Translations under genes and position numbers: made by a program
The notes under the pieces: generated by a model
The model's input: the letters and a program-made list of their open reading frames with translations, nothing else
Told to the model about the DNA's origin: nothing
The model's database searches: none
Assembly (NCBI GenBank): GCA_032622095.1
Contig: CP136069.1
Location: 104,996,278-105,060,277, forward strand
DNA: 64,000 bases
Origin: Siphonodentalium dalli
Lineage: Eukaryota; Mollusca; Scaphopoda; Gadilida; Siphonodentaliidae
Direction: 5' to 3'
Part shown: one piece after another, positions 47,131 to 58,497 of the stretch
How the letters are laid out: each line of letters opens with the position of its first letter
Numbering within the stretch: the first letter of the stretch is position 1

Positions 47131-48072
47131 AGATTAATCCTGTATTGATCATACAGTTTCGAAACTTTGGGGCATTGTTACTGACATATTGGAGATGTGT
47201 AACATTTATATAGGGTTCAGAAAAACTCATTTTTATTAGAGTTATGGGCTTTTTTCAACTTAGAAGTTTTTTGTCAAATGTGGATTCTCATAAAAATGTT
47301 TTTGAGTACCTTCTGACATGGTGTAATCAACTCCTCCTACAATTTTGATCCTAAAGATTTGAAACTTCAGAATATAGTTGTCCATATATTGAAGATGTGC
47401 AACATGTATATAGATAACGGAAAAATTATTTTTGACAAGAGTTATTAACCCTTTTCGACTTAAAGAAAATTTCCACTTTTTTTTTTTAATTCTCAGTATG
47501 AGGGTACCTTCGTGGTGTAATCAACTCCTACAGTTTTCATCCTAGAGACTTGAAACTTCAGATTACTGTTGCCCATACATTCAAGATGTACAACATGCAT
47601 ATATATGACGGAAAAAGTTTTTTTGACAAGAGTTATTAACCCTTTTCAACTTAGATAATTTCAACATTTTTTATAATTCTCAGTATGAGGGTACCTTCGT
47701 GGTGTAATCAACTCCTTCTACAGTTTTCATCCTAGAGACTTGAAACTTCAGATTAGTGTTGCCCATACATTCAAGATGTGCAACATGTATATAGATGACG
47801 GAAATTTTTTTTTTGACAAGAGTTATTAACCCTTTTCGACTTAGAAAATTTCAACATTTTTTTATAATTCTCAGTATGAGGGTACCTTCGTGTTGTAATC
47901 AACTCCTCCTACAATTTTGATCCTAGAGATTTTAAACTTCACAATATTGTTGTCCATATATTGAAGATGTGCAACATGTATATAGATGATAGAAAAATTA
48001 TTTTTGACAAGAGTTATTAACCCTTTTCGACTTAGAAGAAAATTTCAACATTTTTTATAATTTTCAGTATGA
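47131..48072 (+). repeat. ~190-bp tandem array, about five units
   Basis: GAGGGTACCTTCGTGGTGTA or variants start at about 47304, 47501, 47688, 47879 and 48072, spaced 187-197 bp. Each unit contains GTAATCAACTCCT, AAGATGTGCAACATGTATAT and ACAAGAGTTATTAACCC. The first unit closely matches the split unit at 32810-32955 plus 34764-34850, on the other side of the Helentron frame. Confidence 0.9.
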
Positions 48073-48369
48073 GGGTATCTTCATGGGAGTCCACTGCGAA
48101 CCGTTTGAGGTTCGATTAGATTTGAAACAGCTGTGATGATTCAGTCCAGTTCGAAACCTTAGGCAGAATTTGTTTATATCGAACCTTTTCGTTAGTTCCG
48201 CAAAATGAGCAAATCTAGCATAGTAGGAATTATTTATTGTAAATATACAGTATATTAAAGCCACATGGCGGTGTGCGCTCCAAAATACGCAAAATAGTAT
48301 TCACTTTTGAAATTTTCCTGGTTCGAAAATAGGTAGATAGGTGCTTATGCTACCCTTATTATTAATTTC

Positions 48370-48910
48370 AGTCTGATGTAGCGCTTTGAATAGAACAGAA
48401 CGGTGTAAAGTTGTACTGGTGCAATGAAGAGGATGGAGTGCTTTGATGAATACCAATCTTCTTCAACACAGAAAGTTTTTTAATGTTCACATGAAAACAA
48501 CTGAAAAAGGAGGATGATCACTGGAAATTCAACAATTATCAGTGACCTGATGTTTCTAACAACATTAATTCCCTTTGGAAATGGGAATGAATGTATATTA
48601 TGATCAGCATTGTTATGCCCTTGACACTCCGCAGGATTCGGCGGATATATAATGGAGACTTCCATCTGTCCATCTTTCTGTCCGTCTGTAACAAACTTTT
48701 CACAACACAGCTCAAGTATCGATAGTCCTAGTTGGATAGCAGATCAGCAGTGTTTACTGTCATAACAACCTGTTTCTGAATCAAGCCTTGAAATAATGTG
48801 CCTGTCATTTGCAGAATGAGGTCCCCAGAGGGTGAATTTAGTGACGCTATCCCGCATAGTAGGCTAGCATCACCAAATTCACCCTCTGGGGACCTCATTC
48901 TGCAAATGAC
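48370..48910 (+). repeat. ~0.5-kb direct repeat, copy 2
   Basis: Aligns with 46006-46526: the same GTCTGATGTA start, GAAGAGGATGGAGTG, CTCCGCAGGATTCGG and CCATCTGTCCATC tracts, ending with the foldback. It is shorter than copy 1 in places. Together with copy 1 it brackets the ~190-bp array. Confidence 0.8.
48804..48910. repeat. 107-bp near-perfect palindrome
   Basis: The left arm starts GTCATTTGCAGAATGAGG at 48804, and the right arm is its inverse, ending CCTCATTCTGCAAATGAC at 48910. The arms are about 44 nt with only two or three mismatches, so this would be an extremely stable foldback. It may be a tiny MITE; no clear target duplication is seen. Confidence 0.9.
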
Positions 48911-49237
48911 CGACACACTATAACCAGGCTTGTATGTGTTGCCACTATTTGATACATGTATTCTTGAAATATTATATTTATTTATGTTATTAATTCCATT
49001 GTTGAATCATTGATTTACCTTACATAAATGATACAACTTCAAAGCCTGTGTATTCTCTTCTCTGGTTTGAGTTGCTGTTAGCATTCACATGATTTATGAC
49101 GGTGTGATTACAAGTTCAAACTACATGCAACCATGCTGGATGGATGAAGTTCTTCATTAAAATTATATATATTGATGTAAGTGTATATTTTCAGACATGT
49201 TAGGGGTGAGCAATAACACTCAAATTGATGCTTGTCA
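48911..49237. other. Non-coding stretch
   Basis: AT-rich sequence between the palindrome and the right inverted-repeat arm; nothing recognised. Confidence 0.45.
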
Positions 49238-49466
49238 TGCGGCACAGCATGCAGCAAACACGAGCTAGGTATTATCTGTCAAATTTACAAATGAAACTCA
49301 AAAATGAATAGTACATGTATTTTGACTCTAGAAAGTGAATCAAATTTCTAGATTGAACTGGATTGAATCAAATTTCTAGAATCGACATGCATGTAGTTTT
49401 ACTAGCATTCCAACTAGATATTAATCTTCAATGTTTTAAAATAAGTAAATTGTAATTTTTTTTTGC
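49238..49466 (-). repeat. Right arm of the long inverted repeat
   Basis: Reverse complement of 45178-45412, including CTAGTTGGAATGCTAGT, TCGATTCTAGAAATTTG and the poly-A edge. The left arm carries an extra ~16 nt near 45375. Confidence 0.85.
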
Positions 49467-49497
49467 GTTACTCTGTCATAGATCGTACAGCTATGTC

Positions 49498-49928
49498 CAG
49501 GGTTTGCGCTGCCATTTGCCAATGTCAAAAATAAATCTCATTTGGCAAACACTATTTTCATTGAGCAAATAACACTGCCAATACATTCTCTTATATATGC
49601 CAGTGTCCCATATGGCACCTCACATATAATGCATTGCCCTAACAATATTTACTTGTCCTTATAAGCCAATGCATTCTCTAATATATGTGAGGATCCCTAC
49701 AGGAGATTAGCATATATCAGAGAATGCACTGACAAATGAGCTTTAATGCAGCACGGGCGCATCTCCTGTTATGAAAGCTTTATTAATGTCAAAAGTCCTT
49801 CAATTGATTGTCAAAATGTAGGGCCCAATTGACAATATTGCCCTGATAGCATTTGGCAATTTCTAAAAGAATTTGGCAAAAAAAAAATTCATTTGGCAAA
49901 TGTAATATTGGTTTCAGCGCGGACCCTG
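49498..49928. mobile_element. hAT MITE, element C, 431 bp
   Basis: The ends CAGGGTTTGCGCTG and (reverse-complemented) CAGGGTCCGCGCTG match at 12 of 14 positions, and the subterminal ATTTGGCAAA repeats echo those of element A. The flanks GCTATGTC (49490-49497) and GTTATCTC (49929-49936) agree at 6 of 8, so the target duplication is decayed. The interior holds two CAGTGCATT-type foldbacks. No coding capacity. Confidence 0.75.
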
Positions 49929-50035
49929 GTTATCTCCAAGTGAGTTTGAACCCTCAGGTACCAGATTTCCCATACCTGCGTTACGGAAGGTGACCTGGGG
50001 TAGTAGCATTCATTCAGTTTACTGGTCAAGTTAAG

Positions 50036-50377
50036 GCGAATAGATCCAAAACGACTCTATCGATTGCCTTGATTTTTTGTACGTACATAGCTCCCGTTCT
50101 TGGCTATTGACTGGACTGGGTGCGGAGTTCGTCCGACCTTGACCTTGGCACAAAACGCTCTTCATATTGATTACTGTTGTGTGCGCATCTCCTCCAGAAC
50201 GGCTTGAGATATCGAGTTCGGACTTGCTCTATTAGGTTCGTCTTCTCATGCGCTACACGCACACAAAAAATGGTTCACCTTGGTAAGTATCGAAGTATCG
50301 AAATTGCAGTGCAATTTCAATTTCATTCTAGTTATACTTCAATGTGTTAACATTGAAGTATATTGTAATTCTTATTT

Positions 50378-50409
<32 letters not shown>

Positions 50410-51354
50410 AAAACACCTTTAATCTCAGAAACCGCCAGGTCGATTGATTTGATATTTCCTACACATATACATACACGAAAAGTTAGTTTTATGCACTTAC
50501 CGCTATTTTTGTATGACCTTGACCTTTGCACTAAACGCTCTTCATGTGTATTACTGATGTGCACGTATCTCCTCCGGAACGGCTTGAGATATCGAGTTCG
50601 GACTTGCATTATTAGTTTCCTCTCATCATGTTCTACAAACACGAGAAAAATGGTATGGATAGCGCTTCCTGTTCGAAAGTTCGGTATGGTCAAACGCTCT
50701 TTAAAAAACTTTTTTCTTCTGAATTTGACCAAATTCATAGGACGGATTCGGTAGTCCGAACTGAAGACAACGCCGTAAAAACTAGCGCAATCGACCACAA
50801 AATGACGTCACAGCACCCGATTCAAATTTTGACTTTTGGGTATCCTGCAAGGTGCAAACCTTGCCCTGATTTCTTTGAAAAAGGCGAATAGATCCAAAAC
50901 GACTCTACCGATTGCCTTGATTTTTTGTACTAACATAGCTCCCGTCCTTGGCTATTGACTGGACTGGGTGCGGAGTTCGTCCGACCATGACCTTGGACGA
51001 AGAATCGGTTAACGCTCTTTGAAAAACTATTTTCTTCTGAATTTGACCAAATTCATAGGGCGGCATCGCTAATCCGAACTGAAGACAACGCCGTAATTTA
51101 GCACAATCGTAAATTAGCACAATCGATCAAAAACTGACGTCACAGCACCCGATTCAAATTTTGACTTTTGGGTATCCTGCAAGGTGGGCGCCTTGTCCTG
51201 ATTTCTTTGAAAAAGGCGAATAGATCCAAAACGACTCTACCGATTGCCTTGATTTTACATACTTACATAGCTCCCGTCCTTGGCTATTGACTGGACAGGG
51301 TGTGGAGTTCGTCCGACCTTGACCTTGGCATAAAACGCTCTTCATGTTGATTAC
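50036..51354 (+). repeat. Type-2 Helitron-like sequence with an H2 start
   Basis: Includes a 3' end (hairpin 50300-50318, CTAG 50328-50331) directly followed by TTA and the H2 hairpin 50333-50362. The type-2 phrases then continue, with GACCTTGACCTTTGCAC at 50514-50531. This is head-to-tail joining of two type-2 elements. The reading frames here are repeat-derived. Confidence 0.75.
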
Positions 51355-54300
51355 TGTTGTGTGAGTATCTCCTTCGGAACGGATAGAGATAGAAAGACGG
51401 GACAACTTCGATTGTGTAGGGTAACTAATGCTTTCGAAGTGGGCGCATTTTAGTATAGCCCCGATGTGCAAAAAAAAAAGCTCGGTAGGTGTCGAAAATT
51501 TGATGTCGTTATTTTAAGAAATTTTGCATTTTCCTAGGAATTTGTTCTAACTTTATACCTATGGTCTATTGGATACGCTGATCTTGAATATCTGAAAATC
51601 CCAGTTTTAGCAGTGTTTGTGCTATACTGTTTTCGTTGTATGCACAGGACGGCTAGAGATACCGAGTTCGGACTTTTTTCATTAGATGCTCCAGTGTGTG
51701 TTACACACAACATAAAAATGGTTGTGTTCGCACTTCTGGTTCAAAAGATCGGTTTGGTCGAATATTAAAACAACGCTCTTTATACGGTAACCAGAACGGC
51801 TTGCGATATCGTGACCGGAGTTTTTCCATTATGTGCAGCTAACGCTTCGCTGTACAACGATATGGAAAGGTCATATATATAACTTCCGGTTTGAGAGAAA
51901 AGGCGTGTGGGTATGTATGTCAATTGTTTTATGACGCAGATTTTTATGAAATTTGGGGTGCGATGTGTGGTCGCAATTTTGAGTACGATGCCGCAATTGT
52001 TTTCGAAATCGCTCCATAAATGGCTGAATTATGCGCTATTCAAAATGTTCATATACAGAGCATTCATTGTAAACGTTATTTCGAAACAGTAAGCCTGTGC
52101 GGTTGTCATCAACATTTCAACTGCATAGATTTCCATGCGCAGTAAAAAGTCGCATTGTCGTTTTTCATTTTCTGTGTGTCCGTGGACTTGATGCAAGAAA
52201 ATGTAAATGCTGTCATACATTTGCAAGGGTTTCCCAGTCATTAACGTGAGTATGGCTGGCAGGATTGTCATCAAACTTTCCATTGCATAGATGTTCATGC
52301 GCAGTGCAATGTCGCATTGCCGTTTCTCATTGTCTGCGTGTCCGTACTTGATAAATGGCGGAGTTAAGCCATATTCAAAATGTTCATATAGATAACATTC
52401 ATTGTAAACGTTATTCCGAAACAGTTTGGCTGGTCCGATTACCATAAAACTGTCCATTGCATAGAACTCCACGCGCAGTGCGAAGTCGCATTGCCCTTTT
52501 CCATTGTCCTTGTATGTCCATGACTTTCATGCAAGAATGTCAAAATGCTGTCATAAATGTTGAAGTGTTTGTTCGTTAATAACGTGAGTAGTGAATAGAT
52601 TGCATGCACAATTACTGAAGAGGTATGTTTATTCTCCCATGTTTCTGCACAAACTTATTTATTTAGTAATAGTCATATAGGCCCTAGCTTCCCAAAATAA
52701 AGAGCGTCTATACTATGTTAACACACCTGCTATAGCTGTAGCAATATATATGGAATGTGTACACCTTATGCATGGAACTACCTCACGGGGTATCATTGTG
52801 CAGAAACGCCACTGACAACGTCCATTGTGTCATGGTCGTTTAAGAACGTGTCCAATATATAAGATAACGAGTGTCACAGTGCGCCACTATCGAAAATCTG
52901 GTTGGTCACATATCTGATTTATCGCTACCTAGGGATAAAAATAGCACCTGTTGAATAGTTTAAAATTTTAGTTTTTTCATATATATACGCTTTTGGGAGA
53001 AGGACACAAAAGTTGAACTATGATACTTACAAATTTTCTTTATATTGTCTTTTATTCGGAATTGGCGTAGCTTATCACAAGCCAAATGTCAAGTTGTCAA
53101 CTTTGTTGGAATTATATTAACGACAATAAACGAGCCGAACAGGCAGCCGACTCGGCGGTTCCCAACCGTACAACTTTTAGTGGGCTGCAGAACGAAAAAT
53201 GTTGATAAAGTTGAAATATAATACCTAAAATTTTAATATTAATGCCCTCTATGTCTAATGGGTGTATGTTATCACAAACCAAAAAAACAACTTTCTTGAA
53301 ATTTTATTAAAGACAATAAACGAAATAGAAATTCCCAACTACACATTTAACCGGGCTCGACCTCGGACTTGGACTACAACTTTTAGTGTGTCCCTATTTT
53401 GGGTTGTTATTTTTTAAAAACCGAAACCATATACTTCCGGTATTTCCAATGCGGTCATTACCGATTTTGTTCTCTCAAAAACAAATCCATCATAATCCAT
53501 ATTTAATGTTAACTTTTATGTAACAAATTATTTATATATATGTGATTGGTGCACAAGTGTTGTATTGAATTCGTCTCAAGAGTTGTTTTATTCATTATTT
53601 GAAGAAACGAATTCGCTGACATTGTTGCTTGTTCTGCATTGAAAATTGGAGAGGTGATCTATAATTATTCAGTCATCTAGTTGCTGTCAAAACGGCAGAA
53701 ATTGAATAATACAGAGTAACATTTCATATATAGATATTCATTCTTGTTAGTGAACGTTCAGACGACTACGATGCAATCGTAGGTGGAGGTACTAGTTTCA
53801 GGTGGGGGGGGGGGGGGGGGGGGCGGGCAAATACAATCGTTGATAATGATAGTTTGTTCACAGTAATCACACGACTGCGATGTCATCGCATATAAAGAAA
53901 TATCTGTTTTATTCAAAAGCATGTAACAGTATCACTTACGATTGAATCGTGGTAGTCTGAACCACAGTTGTTGGAAATTTGTGTCAAAAACCGCGAAAAC
54001 AGACAAATCCCCATCCCTACTTACTAATACTATATTATTGACAAGTAGGGAAAGCCGGTCGACAAAATGAGCCCAACCACTTCCCCTCATAACCATGTCA
54101 CCGCTCGTTTCGGGTTCAATTGCAACAATAAAAACAGATATTTCTTTTCATGTTTACCAGGTCTGGGTGAACCTGAAATGGAGCTACTATAGCTAGAAGT
54201 AGCTATTATTGTCCGATCTAGCTACTGGAAAATCGTCTGCGGTGGGTAAATTTGCGTTTATGATACTAAAACGAATTTTCCGGTTGTCAAACACATCGTC

Positions 54301-55059
54301 ATCCACTTTGGCACATTTGAAAACACCTCTATGCAGATAATTAGTGTTTCGTGGAGGTACGCTTTTTATCGGAAAATTAAGATAAAAGTTTGCAAAACTA
54401 ATTAAAGATTGTACCATGTGAAGTTACATTAAAAAATCAAGATCTGTCGCAGCAAAATGGACTGATAATTCGCCATTTTGTCCAAGCTAACCCACCTGAC
54501 TGCATCGACCAATCAAAAGTAGGTTATATACTTTTAATCGGTGTTTTAAAATATATTCTTGTCTGTTAAAAAATCCATGGCAGGGCGATTCGATCATGCT
54601 GTGATCAGTTCTAAAAATAGCGCGGTATACCTCGTGGTGTTGTATGTCATTACGAGACAGCGATATCTAGCAGACGAGACATATTCAACAAAATCATGGC
54701 GAAACAAATTTGACTTTTGGGTATCCTGCAAGGTGGGGGGCCTTGTCCTGATTTCTTTGAAAAAGGCGAATAGATCCAAAACGACTCTACCGATTGCCTT
54801 GATGTTGTACGTGCATAGCTCTCGTCCTTGGCTATTAACTGGACTGGGTGCGGAGTTCGTCCGACCTTGACCTTGGCACAAAACACTCTTCATGTTGATT
54901 ATTGTTGTGTGCGCATTTCCTCCGGAACGGCTTGAGATATCAAGTTCGGATTTGCTCTATTAGGTTCGTCTTCTCATGTGCTACAAGCACACACAAAATG
55001 GTTCACCTTGGTAAACATTGAAGTATCGAAATTGCAGTGCAATTTCAATTTCATTCTAG
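50335..55059 (+). mobile_element. Putative 4.7-kb type-2 element containing the 3.36-kb block
   Basis: Starts with the H2 hairpin and ends with hairpin GAAATTGCA-G-TGCAATTTC (55028-55046) and CTAG (55056-55059), with the arm copy ACATTGAAGTAT just upstream. Type-2 sequence brackets block copy 2 on both sides within these ends. In copy 1 only the left side has type-2 sequence. I infer capture of flanking DNA by a Helitron-like element; a segmental duplication or a later insertion is possible. Confidence 0.5.
51354..54708 (+). repeat. 3.36-kb duplicated block, copy 2
   Basis: Near-identical to 27060-30417, including the ~165-bp repeats, the possible MITE (53756-53962) and the poly-G run (~53803-53823, shorter than in copy 1). 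It ends at AAACAAA (54708) and switches without any spacer to type-2 sequence TTTGACTTTTGGGTATCC. Confidence 0.93.
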
Positions 55060-56170
55060 TTATTATTATTATTATTATAAAACACCTTTAATCTCAGAAA
55101 CCGCCAGGTCGATTGATTTGATATTTCCTACACATATACATACACGAAAAGTTAGTTTTATGCACTTACCGCTATTTTTGTATGACCTTGACCTTTGCAC
55201 TAAACGCTCTTCATGTGTATTACTGTTGTGCACGTATCTCCTCCGGAACGGCTTGAGCTATCGAGTTCGGACTTGCATTATTAGTTTCCTCAAATCATGT
55301 GCTACAAACACGCGAAAAATGGTATATATACCACTTCCGGTTCGAAAGTTCGGTATTGGTCGAACGCTCTTTGAAAAACTATTTTCTTCTGAATTTGACC
55401 AAATTCATAGGGCGGCATCGCTAGTCCGAGCTGAAGACAACGCCGTAAAAATTAGCGCGATCGACCAAAAACTGACGTCACAGCACCCGATTCAAATTTT
55501 GACTTTTGGGTATCCTGCAAGGAGCAAACCTTGCCCTGATTTCTTTGAAAAAGGCGAATAGATCCAAAACGACCCTATCGATTGCCTTGATTTTTTGTAC
55601 TAACATAGCTCCCGTCCTTGGCTATTGACTGGACTGGGTGCTAAGTTCGTCCGACCTTGAACTTGGACGAAGAATCGGTTAACGCTCTTTGAAAAACTGT
55701 TTTCTTCTGAATTTGACCAAATTCATAGGGCGGCATCGCTAGTCCGAACTGAAGACAACGCAGTAAAAAAATAGCGCAATCGACCAAAAACTGACGTCAC
55801 AGCACCCGATTCAAATTTTGACGTGTGGGTATCCGGCAAGGTGATGGGCGCCTTGCCCTGATTTCTTTGAAAAAGGCGAATAGATCCAAAACGACTCTAC
55901 CGATTGCCTTGATTTTACGTACGTACATAGCTCCCGTCCTTGGCTATTGACTGGACTGGGTGCGGAGTTCGTCCGACATTGACCTTGGCACAAAACGCTC
56001 TTCATGTTGATACTGTTGTGTGCGCATCTCCTCCAGAACGGCTTAAGATATCGAGTTCGGACTTGCTCTATTAGCTTCGTCTTCTCATGCGCTACACGCA
56101 CACAAAAAATGGTTCACCTTGGTAAACATTGAAGTATCGAAATTGCAGTGCAATTTCAATTTCATTCTAG
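54709..56170 (+). repeat. Two type-2 3' regions in tandem
   Basis: A first 3' end has CTAG at 55056-55059, then (ATT)n, then another type-2 body (with GACCTTGACCTTTGCAC at 55183-55200) ending in hairpin 56139-56157 and CTAG 56167-56170. The second body lacks an H2 hairpin and starts in (ATT)n. A 174-codon frame (55037-55561) begins in the microsatellite and follows the repeat; no domain. Confidence 0.72.
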
Positions 56171-56185
56171 TTATTATTATTATTA

Positions 56186-56742
56186 TACTTCCATGGTGTA
56201 ACCAAGGAAGTATATTGTTTTTCTACTGCGGCCGTTTTCTGTTTAATTGGAAATACTTAGAAACTAATGGGAGGAGGACCGCGAAATCTCTAGCGAATAT
56301 AGGCATCTAAGGTCTACTAAAAATAATGGTATCCGGATGTTGGTCCAATATCTTTTGACAGAGTTATGGCCCTTTTTCGATAATTTTTCATTGTTATTAT
56401 TATTATTCTTATACTGGACACTTTTGCAACCCTTATTACTCGAAAAGTACCAGGAGTAGCATATTAAAACTTGGCACGTATCTTGGGGTCAAAGAGTTGT
56501 ATGCCATCGTCGCATAAAGAATATTGTCCGCGTTTTCCCCGAGGAGTTATCTCCCTTTATCTGAAAAAATGTCATTTTATTATCTCGGAAATTATAAGGA
56601 GCAGAGCATCGAAAATTGGACCGTATGCACACCTCGATATGCCCTACTGCCCACGGGCATCAAAACTTGTGTCCGCGCTTTCCCTGAGGAGTTACCGCCC
56701 ATAAATAGAGACACACTATACACCAGGATGAATAAACCAATG

Positions 56743-56774
<32 letters not shown>

Positions 56775-58497
56775 GTACAGAGCTCTAAATTTTTTATTGC
56801 ATATTCCGAATTGGACGAGTGATGCTGACCCGAATATACCGCGTAAAAATGTTTTTTCCCAGGACTTTCCGTGTTACGGGGTAAGGAAATATTGAACCTA
56901 TTTTTCCCGCCAAATCCAAACTGGCTTATTAAAGAGCAAGATAATGTCGTAGCAGGTACATTGACATACTGTATGTACGTCCCAACAGTTTGACCGCTAT
57001 ACTTTAAAAGTAACCTGCCCAACGGAGAACGCGAGTCGGGGTGGGTTGATACTTTATGAAAATTCCACGAAAATTGCAAAGGGGGGAAAATTCAAACATC
57101 GAGATAATTTTTTTTTGACAAGTACATCTGATGGGTAGTATTCACGCGCATCTACAGTGTGATTTTCTATTTTCCAGATGGAACGGTTTACTCGTGACAA
57201 CGCTATATAACATAAATATGCATACTTCAGTAGTATATCACTAACATATTTTTAGCCCCAAATCCAAACGGGCTAATGAAGGAGCGAGTTTAATGCAGTG
57301 GCATGTAAGCCGGTATACTGTAGGTACGCCTGCAAAATTTGACCACTCTGCTATAAACGAAACCCGCTCAACGGAGTGTTTGTGTCGGGGTGGGTTCAGA
57401 TTTGGCAAATCCACCGAAAATCAAATGGAGAAAATTACTCCGAAAATCAGATACTGAGATAAAAACTTTTCGACGAGTGGATGTCATTAGTAGTATCTAA
57501 ATGCAAGATTAGTATGCTTTTCAAAGTTTCAGAGCGGACGGTTTAACCCTGGTAGCGTGTAACGTTAACGGGTGATATATATTACTCAAATTCAAACCCA
57601 CTCTTCATGACGCAAATGCAAACAGACTTATCAATGAACAAGGCAAATGCATGAATATATTCACCGATATGCTATAGGTATGTCCGCTCTACTATAAAAG
57701 TAACATGTCCAACGGAGAGGTGGCGTACCCCCCGGGGAGGGTCGAGGCTTTTGGCAAATTACGCCGAAACTCGTAAACGGGAAAAAAATGGAAAATCGCG
57801 ACACAAGTGTTTTATATTTTGAGCACTATGTATTTGGTAGTATATAAGGACAAAATTAGTTTTAGAGCGGACGGGTAAGCACTCAGCTAGCATTATCGAT
57901 TTTGATATAGTTATCTCTCGATTACAGTTAACTCTATTACAAAGACGTTAATGACTATTGAGTAGCGATAACGCATTGAATACTAATTAATTAATTAACC
58001 AAGCGGTCTTTCCTCCGCCAATAAAAACTAAAAGATTCTGAATCCGAAACTGAAAGAACTATCCAATAAACGCGAAATAACAGAGTTATGGTACATTAAT
58101 ATGCTTTACGCCGTTTTGATCTACATGTCGATTACGATATAATCAGACACGCCAAATGACCGTTGAATGTGATATGGGCGTCATGGAGAGGGGTTATAAA
58201 AGCTCTAAAATGTATCCCTACCGAATAAAAATGAATTGTTTGGCTGGGGTGTATACTGACTCAGTTGGTCACGACCATGATGCAATAGAATGTCATTAAT
58301 CATCCACGGTGGGTCGAACTAAATGACATAAACCTTTGGAATATATGTCATATTTATAAATGTCAATGCAAGTCCACCATCAGATCACACAGCACAAATA
58401 TGAATTCGAATGGAGAGGAACACACCTATACGCATAACATACACATGGAATGGGATACCATGGAAGTATATCTGATTCCATGGAATCTGACCTCTAG
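56186..58497 (+). mobile_element. Nearly complete type-3 Helitron-like element, ~2.3 kb, mosaic
   Basis: Begins at hairpin H3 (56184-56214) after (ATT)n and ends at CTAG 58494-58497, which is followed by T. Upstream of the end lie the arm copy CCATGGAAGTATA, the perfect inverse of the 5' arm TATACTTCCATGG, and the perfect palindrome GATTCCATGGAATC (58474-58487), 6 nt from CTAG. In order the interior has ~190 bp shared with 22944-23123, (ATT)n, ~300 bp shared with 21115-21407, a 28-nt T run (56743-56770), and ~350-bp repeats related to flank F. No protein is encoded. Confidence 0.68.
56743..56770 (+). repeat. Poly-T run
   Basis: 28 consecutive T bases at the point where the cassette shared with 21115-21407 changes to flank-F-like repeats. 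Confidence 0.85.

Noticed and set aside
48090-48130. Possible tRNA-derived SINE (B-box-like GGTTCGATT)
   Set aside because: There is no A-box at the right distance, no cloverleaf and no tail; a single short match is expected by chance.
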